A stretch of 64,000 bases of DNA, taken from NCBI RefSeq assembly GCF_900659635.1, contig NZ_CAACVB010000007.1, forward strand, positions 20,366 through 84,365. Direction: 5' to 3'. Below, piece after piece: positions 43,156-50,303 of this stretch; within the stretch, counting starts at the first letter, position 1, and every line of letters begins with the position of its first letter. The notes under the pieces were generated by a model. That model did no database searches. It was not told the origin of the DNA and saw only the letters and a list, made by a program, of their open reading frames with translations. This DNA is from Actinomadura roseirufa. GTDB taxonomy: Bacteria; Actinomycetota; Actinomycetes; Streptosporangiales; Streptosporangiaceae. The translations under genes and the position numbers were made by a program.

Positions 43156-44333
43156 CCCGAACCGGCATCGGCTCGGACACCGAACGGCGGGCCGAACAAC
43201 TCGCCGACCGACTCGCCCAGGCGGGGGACATCATCACCCCTGCGTGGCGGAACGCGTTCGCCCGCGTGCCCCGGCACGTGTTCGTGCCGTCCTACGCCCG
43301 GTACGAACACACACCGGACGGCGTGCGATACACGCTGGTCAGCGGAGACGATCCCGACCAGCGCCAAGAGTGGCTCGACGGCATCTACGCCGACGAGACC
43401 CTGATCACCCAGATCAAGGGCGAGCGGGTCGAGGTCGCCCTCGCCGACGGCGTCCGGCGTGGCGCGTGGACCAGCTCGTCCACCGCGCCGGGCCTCATGG
43501 CGCGACTGCTGGAAACCCTCGACGTCGCCGACGGCATGACCGTGCTGGAGATCGGAACCGGCACCGGCTACAACGCCGCACTGCTGAATGAGCGCCTCGG
43601 CGCCGGAAATGTAACGTCGATCGACATCGACGAGCAACTCGTCGAGGACGCGCGAAGACGCCTCGCCAGCCTCGGCTACCAGCCGCGACTGGCGACCGTC
43701 GATGGCCGCGACGGCTTTCCGGAAGGGGCGCCTTACGACCGGGTGATCGGCACGTGCGCGTTCCCCAACATCCCGCCGACATGGATCGCCCAGACCAAAC
43801 CCGGCGGGCTCATCCTGGCCAACGTCGCAGGCGGGCTCGCAGGCGCGATGGTCCTCGTCCGCGTCGACGCGGACGGCACCGCGACCGGCCGCTATCTGTC
43901 CAAGTGGGCGGGCTTCATGCCCGCGCGGTCACGAAAGCCCGTGGCCGAACCCACCTACCCCGACGTCGACAGCACCCGCGAAACCCTGCTCAGTCCCGAC
44001 GCGCTAGACGAGCCCACCTTCGCGTTCCTAGCCCAACTGCACGTCGGCGACGCCTCACCGTACTGGGCAACACGTGAAGACGGGTCTCCGCTATTCGGCC
44101 TCGCCGCACCCGACGGATCCTGGGCCGAAATCCACCCCGCCGACGACCACGGCCGACGACACGTAGAGCAAGGCGGACCACGCGTCCTATGGGACCTGGT
44201 CGAGGCCGCCCACACATCGTGGGAAAAGCTCAACCGCCCCAACTGGTCGGCCTTCGGAATCACAGCCAACAGCACCGAACAACGAGTATGGCTCACCACC
44301 CCCGAAGGCCCTTCCTGGCCATTGCCCAACTAG
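43152..44333 (+). CDS. Protein-isoaspartate-methyltransferase-like enzyme of the ATP-grasp RiPP locus
   Basis: The 393-residue product is a PIMT homologue. It has an N-terminal segment (RNAFARVPRHVFVPSY), QRQEWLDGIYADETLITQI, SSSTAPGLMARLLETLDV, then SAM-binding LEIGTGTGYNAALL and a C-terminal extension of about 150 residues found in ATP-grasp-RiPP methyltransferases. In fuscimiditide-type pathways such an enzyme methylates an Asp side chain that then cyclises to an aspartimide. A DG pair in the precursor makes the same reaction plausible here. ATG 43152 overlaps the maturase stop (ATGA). CRISPR leader copy 3 begins 33 bp behind its stop. Confidence 0.9.
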   Translation: MTRTGIGSDTERRAEQLADRLAQAGDIITPAWRNAFARVPRHVFVPSYARYEHTPDGVRYTLVSGDDPDQRQEWLDGIYADETLITQIKGERVEVALADGVRRGAWTSSSTAPGLMARLLETLDVADGMTVLEIGTGTGYNAALLNERLGAGNVTSIDIDEQLVEDARRRLASLGYQPRLATVDGRDGFPEGAPYDRVIGTCAFPNIPPTWIAQTKPGGLILANVAGGLAGAMVLVRVDADGTATGRYLSKWAGFMPARSRKPVAEPTYPDVDSTRETLLSPDALDEPTFAFLAQLHVGDASPYWATREDGSPLFGLAAPDGSWAEIHPADDHGRRHVEQGGPRVLWDLVEAAHTSWEKLNRPNWSAFGITANSTEQRVWLTTPEGPSWPLPN

Positions 44334-44366
44334 CGACGAAGCCGTGGGTGTCCTGAGGGTATGCAC

Positions 44367-44510
44367 CTCAGGTGGATCGCTGCGATACTCCGTCCTGTCG
44401 GCCGCGGCTTCAGCGGGACCCGCGGGTCTGCTGCACAACCGGAGGGTCGCTGAAGAATCGACCGGCGACACCGGCCCCAAGCCGCAGATCACCTGCGGCT
44501 CTACCCAGGG
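44367..44510 (+). promoter_or_regulatory. CRISPR leader, copy 3
   Basis: Homologous to leader copies 1 and 2: GATCGCTGCGATACTCCGTC, CTTCAGCGGGACCCGCGGGT, CTGCACAACCGGAGGGTCGC, TGAAGAATCGACCGGC, CACCTGCGGCTCTACCC. This copy is full-length but follows the RiPP methyltransferase rather than a cassette gene. Confidence 0.7.
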
Positions 44511-44604
44511 GTCCTCATCCCCCTACGAGGGTTTGTAACTCCACCACGGAGGCCGCGGCGCCCGCGTACTCGGCGCCCTCATCGCCCCTACGAGGTGTTC
44601 ACCA
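44511..44604 (+). CRISPR. CRISPR array 3: two decayed repeats, one spacer
   Basis: Repeat 1 at 44511-44539 (GTCCTCATCCCCCTACGAG, then GGTTTGTAAC) has lost one base. Repeat 2 at about 44575-44604 (GCCCTCATCGCCCCTACGAG, then GTGTTCACC) is degenerate at both ends. The spacer is about 35 nt. Confidence 0.6.
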
Positions 44605-44873
44605 AGTCGACGCCGGGTCAGGGGACGAACTGGTCGACCTGTCTATGCACCGCACCCAGTAGTTGAGGCTCCGGCCTCTACCGCGAGAACCATGTCCTGC
44701 GCGGGCTGCGGAGGCGCAGTGCTCCCACTATCGGGATACGTAGGCTGGGGTGAACCCCGTCGCCCCTTGTCGGCCGGGGATGTCACAAACCACAAGTGGC
44801 TCGGCTCGTCGGCGACACCCGCCGCACCCGCCTAGCGAAACCGGACGACCGGGCGAGGCGCTCAGGTCGGCGG

Positions 44874-46304
44874 TTAGTGGCCGTTGGTCTCTTCGCTGGC
44901 ACGAGCGGCGGGCATCAGGGCCGGGAGCGCGCGGGCTCGCTCGCGCAGTTCGGTCACGCTCGGCGCGGCCACTGGCGAGACGTCGTCGACGAGCGCTGAG
45001 AGCCGGTTCCGGGTGGAGGCGCGCAGCCGCTCGGCTGCGACGGTGTCCAGTACCTGCACCCCGAGCGTGGCCGCGTCGCCTTGGTGTCCGCGTGCGGCTT
45101 CGCCGCGTGCCAGGATCAGCATCGCCGCCGCCCAGCCGGGACGCCCTTTCGGTATGGCTCGGATCGAGGCTTGGGCGTAGGCGCGTGCTTGCCCGGCGTC
45201 GCCGGCGAGCAACCCGGCCTCGGCCAGGTGCAGGGTGAGCTCGGCCTGGTCAAATCCGAAGCGCCCCGGCAGTTCTTGCGCCGAGTCCATGGCGTCCTCA
45301 GCCCGTCCGGCGATGCGTGTCGCCTCACGACGATCGCCGAGCGCGGCGGTGGGCCGCAGCAGAGCCCAGGCGAGCATTTGCGCTTTGCGTAGCTGGGTGT
45401 CGGCCAGCTCGTGAGCGCGGCCGCCCAGCGCGATCGCGTCGCGGTAGTGGCCCTCCTCGTTAGCGATCATCGCCTGCGCGCCCAGCGCCCAGCACTCCAG
45501 CCATCGGTCTCCGACCACTGTGGCCAGCCTCTGCGCCGTCACAAGGTGCACGCGCGCGGCAACGCGGTCGTCCAGATGGAACGCCAGATTCCCCACCAGC
45601 GCCGACAGCCAACCGGCCACCTGGCGCAGCTCGGCCCGCACGTTATCGGGAGGGCCCTGGGCGAGGATCTCGTTCACCATGTGCCGCACTTGGTGGACCT
45701 CGGTGGCAAGCACGCTGGGCGGGGACGCCGAGTAGTGCAGGCCGTAGTAGTCGACGGCGGCGTGCAGCGAGGCCAGGGTTCCGGACCCGCCTGCGGGGCC
45801 CTCGGCCTCCAGCCCCAGCGCGATCGAGTCGCGGAGGGCCTGCAAGGCGCCGCTGCTGCCGTTGGCCATCAGATCACCATTCCTCGCGGTCGCGGCCGTT
45901 CCCCTTGCCGCACCGTACCCGCCCGGCCCGCGGTTCACAGCCCATGACGGATTTGAGGACGCGAGCCCGAGTTCACCCGGTGCGGCCTGATAAACCGCGG
46001 CGAACGCCTCGGCGTAGGCGGGCCCCGGAGCGATCTCGCCGTGCTCGTAGCGGCACAGCATGGAGCAGTTCAGCCCCGGCACGCCCAGATCGTGATCCTG
46101 GTAGTACCCGGTGACCTGCTGCACGGTCTGTGGACGCGACCACCCATACGCCCACCGCCACGCCTCAAGGGCCGACACCTCCGGCAGCTCCCGGCGGATC
46201 CGCGCGACGATCTCCGGCACCGTCCAGCCGGCGCGCTGCCCGCGCCGGCGGATCAACTGACCGGCTCGGGCGAGTTCGGCGCGACGGCGACGGCTGATCC
46301 CCAT
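44874..46304 (-). CDS. XRE-type regulator with TPR-like sensor region
   Basis: The 476-residue product has a DNA-binding N-terminus with two HTH-like halves (LIRRRGQRAGWTVPEIVARIRREL ... GVPGLNCSMLCRYEHGEIAPGPAYAEAFAAVYQ). A linker leads to TPR-like helices (about 170-450; VAGWLSALVGNLAFHLDDRVAARVHL, CWALGAQAMIANEEGHYRDAIAL and AEAGLLAGDAGQARAYAQASI). It is divergent from the candidate RiPP operon at 46639-48538, with a perfect 34-bp palindrome in between, so it probably regulates that operon and itself. Confidence 0.85.
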   Translation of the reverse strand: MGISRRRRAELARAGQLIRRRGQRAGWTVPEIVARIRRELPEVSALEAWRWAYGWSRPQTVQQVTGYYQDHDLGVPGLNCSMLCRYEHGEIAPGPAYAEAFAAVYQAAPGELGLASSNPSWAVNRGPGGYGAARGTAATARNGDLMANGSSGALQALRDSIALGLEAEGPAGGSGTLASLHAAVDYYGLHYSASPPSVLATEVHQVRHMVNEILAQGPPDNVRAELRQVAGWLSALVGNLAFHLDDRVAARVHLVTAQRLATVVGDRWLECWALGAQAMIANEEGHYRDAIALGGRAHELADTQLRKAQMLAWALLRPTAALGDRREATRIAGRAEDAMDSAQELPGRFGFDQAELTLHLAEAGLLAGDAGQARAYAQASIRAIPKGRPGWAAAMLILARGEAARGHQGDAATLGVQVLDTVAAERLRASTRNRLSALVDDVSPVAAPSVTELRERARALPALMPAARASEETNGH

Positions 46305-46359
46305 GAGCCACTCTCCGGCTTACACGACACCCGGTTCGGAGCGTAACCCGCCGTGCACA

Positions 46360-46393
46360 CCGCCATCATTGCCGTGCACGGCAATGATGGCGG
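46360..46393. promoter_or_regulatory. Perfect 34-bp palindrome (probable operator)
   Basis: Left half CCGCCATCATTGCCGTG, right half its exact reverse complement, no spacer. It lies 55 bp before the XRE-TPR start and about 245 bp before the candidate RiPP peptide. A second inverted repeat follows at once (46394-46420: CAATACCGC - 9 nt - GCGGCATTG, one mismatch). Confidence 0.75.
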
Positions 46394-46420
46394 CAATACC
46401 GCGACCACAATGCGGCATTG
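46394..46420. promoter_or_regulatory. Second inverted repeat next to the 34-bp palindrome
   Basis: CAATACCGC (46394-46402) pairs with GCGGCATTG (46412-46420) with one mismatch across a 9-nt spacer. It shares the GGCAAT / ATTGCC element with the neighbouring palindrome, suggesting repeated binding by one regulator. Confidence 0.5.
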
Positions 46421-46638
46421 AGTCGTTCACCTGCTGGACCGCATCGTGAAGACATGACCGAGCTTCCCGCCACCGGCTACTGCACCGGCGCGTCCCGGAC
46501 ATCTCCAGGCGCGGCCGAACGCACCGCCTGCGGGTATCACGACCTTCCCTCACCGCATGCCGCGTGCGCGTCGGGGCATCGGGCCGTGCGCTGGGGACGG
46601 CGAGGCCACCCGTTCACCACGCAAGGGAGGGGGCCACG

Positions 46639-46833
46639 ATGACCGTCACGATCGCCGACTACGGCACGTTCCCGTCGGCGTTCGAAGCACCCCAGGAGCA
46701 TCTGCCCGACTTCGCCGCGCTGTTCGACGGCGAGGCCCGCTACATCGTCCAGACGCCGCCGGTCCGCAACGACTACAAGAAGGCGTCCGGGTCCAGCGAC
46801 GGTGCCAAGACCTACGACACCACCGCCACCTGA
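46639..46833 (+). CDS. Candidate RiPP precursor peptide
   Basis: ATG 46639 follows GGGAGG with ideal spacing and opens 64 codons. The product has an acidic, hydrophobic leader-like half (IADYGTFPSAFEAPQEHLPDFAALFDGEARYIVQ) and a polar C-terminal half (PVRNDYKKASGSSDGAKTYD, ending TTAT) rich in Gly, Ser, Lys, Thr and Asp. It is followed by a stable hairpin and then by an asparagine-synthetase-like gene and a convergent GNAT gene, a set seen in albusnodin-like lasso-peptide loci. The core lacks a clear lasso pattern (Gly1 with Asp/Glu at 7-9 behind a Thr at -2), so the class is open. Confidence 0.6.
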   Translation: MTVTIADYGTFPSAFEAPQEHLPDFAALFDGEARYIVQTPPVRNDYKKASGSSDGAKTYDTTAT

Positions 46834-46868
46834 CCCGCGAAAGAACCGGCCAGAACCACGCCAGCCCA

Positions 46869-46895
46869 GGGCCCGGCCACGCGGTGGCCGGGCCC
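46869..46895 (+). terminator. Intra-operon hairpin (attenuating terminator)
   Basis: Perfect 12-bp stem GGGCCCGGCCAC / GTGGCCGGGCCC with a 3-nt loop, between the candidate precursor (stop 46833) and the cyclase. Such hairpins often give more precursor than enzyme mRNA in RiPP operons. Confidence 0.7.
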
Positions 46896-46966
46896 GCGCA
46901 GGCCGCCCTGCGGCCACAGGGAGTCTGTTGTGCTGACCTTGAAGATCGACCCGGGCGCCCTCCCCT

Positions 46967-48538
46967 GTGTGGCAGTGGGACGGCGGCTCCTACACGACCC
47001 TGGACGGGCGTGGCCGGGTCACGCCCTACCCGCACCCGATGGTGGAACAGTGCGCCGCGACCGACGGTGCCCGCACCGTCCTCATCGTCAGGGAACGTGT
47101 GCTTGGACGTCCGGCCACCCCTGCCGCCGTGGTCCCTGTCCACGCCGGCGATCTCGATCGGATCATCGCCGAGGCGTACCGGTGGCCCGTCGACCACCTG
47201 CTGATCGAGTTCACTCCGCGCCGGCCGCTGCGCATCCGGGCCGGGGCTGTCCGCGCCACCCCGCTGTTCCTTGCTCACCGCGAGGGAATCCTGCACGGAT
47301 CGTGGGACATGGCCGACCTGCGGTCCTTCGCCGGAGACATCGCCCCCCAGGAAGCCACCCGCCTCCTGATCTACCGGCCCCGCTACAGCACCGGCACGCC
47401 CTTCACGGGCATTCACCGCCTCACCGAACGCGCCACCGCCACCTTCGGCGGCGACCTGGTCATCACCTACCCCGACCCCATCGAGCACGCCGAGCCGCAC
47501 GGCCTGGCCACCACCGAGACCGATGTTGGGGACGGAGCCACATCGGGCGGGGCCGACGTGCTGGCCGCGTTCACCACCGGGATCGACATCGCACTTGACG
47601 CCCGCCCTATCGAGCCCACCGCGACCGTCTGCCACCTGACCGGCGGGCTGGACTCCGGCTCGATCGGCACCCGCATGGCCCGACGCTGGCCCGGCCAGGT
47701 CGACACCGCCACGCTGATCGTCATCGGGCCAGGCCGCGAGCAGCAGATCAGACGTCGCGCCCAGATGCGCGAGCGGGTGCCGTTCGGGTCCCGAGACCTG
47801 TGCCTGGACACCCGTGACCGGCTGCTGTTCGGGCCGGGCTGCGGCCGTGTGCGCGGTGAGCCGCTCAGCCCCTACGACGAGCCGCTGTATGAGCTGTTCA
47901 CCGAGCTGAACGCCCAGATCGCCGCTCTTGGCGCGCACACGCTGGTCACCGGGCTCGGCGGGGACGAGATGGTCGCGGTCGGCTCGGCCGAATCAGCGCG
48001 GGCCGCCCTCGACAAGGCCCAGAACTTCGACCTGCCGTGGCTGGGGCCTCGGGCGCGGGCGGCGATCGAGTACGGCGACATCGGCATCGCCCCGCCCGCC
48101 ATGGCCGGCGGGATCACCCTCCTGGCTGCCGAGACCGTCGCGCCGCCACTGCTGCGCGCCGGCCTGTGGCCGGTGCACCCCTTCGCGCACCGGGCGCTGA
48201 TCGAGCTGGGTGATCAGCTGCCCTTCCACTGGCGCGAACTCAAGCAGCTCCAGCGCCGCCACCTGGCCACGTTCGGGCTGAGTCACGACGCCTGCAACCC
48301 CGCTGAGCGTGAGAGCTTCGCCGAACTCGTCGAGGCGTCCCTGCTCATCAACGGGCTGCCGCTGGTGCACCGCATCCTGAGGGAAGGATCGCCCCTGATC
48401 GAGGCAGGGCTTATAGACCCTGACGGCCTCGCGGCCACGGTCGCTGAACTTGGCGGTATCTCCTACCGGGAGGACGTCCACTCGAAGCTGCTCGAGGTCA
48501 TCGCCCTCGACCAAGCGGCCCGGGCATTCCTGCCTTGA
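46967..48538 (+). CDS. Asparagine-synthetase-like cyclase (lasso/albusnodin-type macrolactam synthetase candidate)
   Basis: The 523-residue product has a degenerate Ntn-like N-terminal half with no catalytic N-terminal Cys. The C-terminal half is an asparagine-synthetase domain with the PP-loop LTGGLDSGSIG (near residue 225), LVTGLGGDEMVAVG and a helical remainder. Loss of the glutaminase Cys is typical of LasC-type lasso cyclases, which adenylate an Asp/Glu side chain. Start uncertain: GTG 46967 has no ribosome site. A GTG at 46930 with GGGAG upstream gives VLTLKIDPGALPC in another frame, so a frameshift near 46960-46968 is possible. Confidence 0.78.
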   Translation: MWQWDGGSYTTLDGRGRVTPYPHPMVEQCAATDGARTVLIVRERVLGRPATPAAVVPVHAGDLDRIIAEAYRWPVDHLLIEFTPRRPLRIRAGAVRATPLFLAHREGILHGSWDMADLRSFAGDIAPQEATRLLIYRPRYSTGTPFTGIHRLTERATATFGGDLVITYPDPIEHAEPHGLATTETDVGDGATSGGADVLAAFTTGIDIALDARPIEPTATVCHLTGGLDSGSIGTRMARRWPGQVDTATLIVIGPGREQQIRRRAQMRERVPFGSRDLCLDTRDRLLFGPGCGRVRGEPLSPYDEPLYELFTELNAQIAALGAHTLVTGLGGDEMVAVGSAESARAALDKAQNFDLPWLGPRARAAIEYGDIGIAPPAMAGGITLLAAETVAPPLLRAGLWPVHPFAHRALIELGDQLPFHWRELKQLQRRHLATFGLSHDACNPAERESFAELVEASLLINGLPLVHRILREGSPLIEAGLIDPDGLAATVAELGGISYREDVHSKLLEVIALDQAARAFLP

Positions 48539-49076
48539 CCTGCGCCCCCAACCACGGGTCTAGGTCGAGCCGCTCAGCCCGCCGCGCCATCATGAACACC
48601 TCGGCATGGGTCCGTTGCTCTCGGCGCACCAGCTCGAACCCCTGCGTGAGGTTGTAGCGGGCGATGCCGATGTCGTGGCAGTGCCGCCGGATCCACGGCA
48701 CACCGAGCCGGGCGGCGCTGTCGACCGCCCACCACGCCATGGCCGTCCCGGGCCGCCGTTCACGAACCGCCGGGTCAGTGATCGACCCCGACAGATACAG
48801 CGCGGGCTCAGCCCGCTCGGTGTCGGTCCACCCCCACGGCGGGCCGACGTCCTGGACCAGCATCTGCCCGATGACGCCGCGCCCGGGATCCGCCAGCACC
48901 CACACATCCCCGTCGGGGTTGTCGCACTGGGCGACCAGATCATCGGCCGCGTCCCGCCAACTCGGCATCCCTCGCCGCTCCATCCAGGCACAGCGAGCGT
49001 TCACCATCCGTGCGACACCGTCCCGATCGGTGGCCGCCGCGCGTCGCATCTGCCACACGCGCCAATTGTGCGCCAT
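48498..49076 (-). CDS. GNAT-family acetyltransferase
   Basis: The product of about 192 residues resembles GNAT enzymes. MRRAAATDRDGVARMVNARCAWM is the N-terminal strand-helix, DVWVLADPGRGVIGQMLVQ the central strands, and ERRPGTAMAWWAVDSAARLGVPWIRRHCHDIGIARYNLTQGFELVRRE the acetyl-CoA helix and C-terminal part (the Q/R-x-x-G-x-G/A motif is weak). It is convergent with the cyclase and overlaps its end by 41 bp. Albusnodin-like RiPP loci contain an acetyltransferase that modifies a core lysine; the candidate peptide has two adjacent lysines and a third near its end. Starts at 49076 or 49049 are possible. Confidence 0.68.
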   Translation of the reverse strand: MAHNWRVWQMRRAAATDRDGVARMVNARCAWMERRGMPSWRDAADDLVAQCDNPDGDVWVLADPGRGVIGQMLVQDVGPPWGWTDTERAEPALYLSGSITDPAVRERRPGTAMAWWAVDSAARLGVPWIRRHCHDIGIARYNLTQGFELVRREQRTHAEVFMMARRAERLDLDPWLGAQVKAGMPGPLGRGR

Positions 49077-49359
49077 CCCTCGGCCGGAATCAGGTGAACG
49101 CCCACCCCAGCCGACGTGCAGCGCCCGGACTGGCTCATGCGCCCCCACGCCCGACCACGGTCATCCTCGCTGGAGGGACACCTTGGTTCGCGTTCTGCCT
49201 CGCCGCGCCGCCGAGGTCCGCCACAGCCTCGTAGGCGACATCTCGTGCCTTGGGGGACCGCCCGCCCATTGCCGCGAACAGCATCGGCGATCTCTTCGAC
49301 CGGAGCTCCGGTTCGATCGACGGCGGCGGCATCAGCGGCGCCTCTTCGGGCGACCTCGC

Positions 49360-49640
49360 CGCTACGCGTTCCGGGTCCTCCTCGACCCGAACTCCCGTGA
49401 CCTCCGCAAATGTGCTTCTCGACCAGGGGCGGCGGCTGATGAAAATGCCGGACGCCCCGCAGCGACGCGCGGGAGGTGTTCGTCGAGCCCGATGTCGCCG
49501 AGCCATGGCCGAACGCCGCCGAGCGCGGTGGGCAACTCGTGAATGCGGCGTCTGGAAGAGCCGGCGGTGCTGGTGAGCCGGCCGTTCTCCAACGTGTCGG
49601 CGAGGTAGCCGTCCGGCACGGAGATCCTGCACAACCGGGG
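49360..49640 (+). pseudogene. Decayed copy of cassette genes 2 and 3
   Basis: The start is homologous to the YLLLDPETRDIRGTLLDQG part of gene 2 (here FRVLLDPNSRDLRK). Nucleotides near 49400-49530 follow gene 2 through CTCGACCAGGG, GAGCCCGATGTCGCCGAGCC and ATGGCCGAACGCCGCCGAGC with several frameshifts. From about 49550 the sequence matches gene 3 (CTGGAAGAGCCGGCGGTGCT, GGCCGTTCTCCAACGTGTCG) but has an in-frame stop (GCGAGGTAG). At about 49624 gene 3 runs straight into CRISPR leader copy 4. The upstream 49077-49359 holds no recognisable gene. Confidence 0.75.
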
Positions 49641-49707
49641 GGGTCGCTGAAGAATCGACCGGCGACACCGGCCCCAAGCCGTGGATCACCTGCGGCTTTA
49701 CCCTGGG
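49626..49707 (+). promoter_or_regulatory. CRISPR leader, copy 4 (truncated)
   Basis: Only the array-proximal 80 bp are present: CTGCACAACCGGGGGGGTCG, CTGAAGAATCGACCGGCGAC, CCGGCCCCAAGCCGTGGATC, CACCTGCGGCTTTACCC. The distal half is replaced by the truncated cassette gene 3. Confidence 0.68.
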
Positions 49708-49804
49708 GTCCTCATAGCCTCTACGAGGGTTTGCAACCACAGTGCCCCCAGCGGGCCGCCTAGGCCCACTGTTAGTCCTCATCGTCCCTGTAGGGGTTTG
49801 CCGG
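49708..49804 (+). CRISPR. CRISPR array 4: two repeats, one spacer
   Basis: Repeat 1 at 49708-49737 (GTCCTCATAGCCTCTACGAG, then GGTTTGCAAC) is nearly intact. Repeat 2 at 49775-49804 (GTCCTCATCGTCCCTGTAGG, then GGTTTGCCGG) is degenerate. The spacer is 37 nt. Confidence 0.65.
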
Positions 49805-49873
49805 TTTTCGTGGGGGCGTGGGCTTGTGTGGTGGGGCCGGCCGGGGGTGGCCCGGCCGGGCCCTTGGTGGTTT

Positions 49874-50281
49874 TTAGTCGGGGATTACTGCGTGGGCTGT
49901 TATTTCTATTTTTAGTTCGGGGCCTACTAGGCGGTTTACGCCTATGTGGGTGCGGGTTGGGCGGTGGGGGCCGAAGTATTCGGTGTAGACCGCGTTGACT
50001 TCGTCTTGGGCGTCCATGTCGGTGTTGTAGATGGTGACCTCGACGATGTCGGTCAGGGTGCCGCCGGCGGCTTCGAGGGCCGTGCGGACGTTGTCCAGGC
50101 AGGCTCGGGTCTGGGCGGCGATGCCGGCGGGGACGCGAAGTTCGTCCGGGTCGTGAGGGTGCTTGTGGATGAGTGGGTAGGCGGTGGCGCCCGAGAGCCA
50201 GATCGTGCGGCCGCCGCGGGTGGCGATGGCGGGGGTGAAGGGGACCTCGTCCGGGTCGGCGCCCGCCGTGTAGAACTGCAT
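49874..50281 (-). CDS. RidA/YjgF-family protein (enamine/imine deaminase)
   Basis: The product of about 135 residues starts MQFYTAGADPDEVPFTPAIATRGGRTIWLSGATAYP and has the family's TRACLDNVRTALEAAGGTLTDIVEVTIYNTDM and FGPHRPTRTHIGVNRLVGPELKIEITAHAV (the Arg of PTRT is in the usual carboxylate-binding position). RidA hydrolyses reactive enamines/imines; members in catabolic operons act on pathway intermediates. Last gene of a five-gene minus-strand operon, 22 bp behind the MFS gene. The ATG at 50281 follows GAAAGGAAC. Confidence 0.9.
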   Translation of the reverse strand: MQFYTAGADPDEVPFTPAIATRGGRTIWLSGATAYPLIHKHPHDPDELRVPAGIAAQTRACLDNVRTALEAAGGTLTDIVEVTIYNTDMDAQDEVNAVYTEYFGPHRPTRTHIGVNRLVGPELKIEITAHAVIPD

Positions 50282-50303
50282 GGATCGTTCCTTTCTCATG
50301 GGA

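Noticed and set aside
46639..46833. Classical lasso peptide precursor
   Set aside because: No Thr at -2 with a following Gly/Ala/Cys and an acidic residue at 7-9 can be placed convincingly, so only a class-neutral RiPP call is made.
33957..49804. Integrated phage or plasmid carrying the CRISPR arrays
   Set aside because: No integrase, terminase, portal, replication gene or attachment-site repeat is visible, so mobility of the region as a unit is unsupported.
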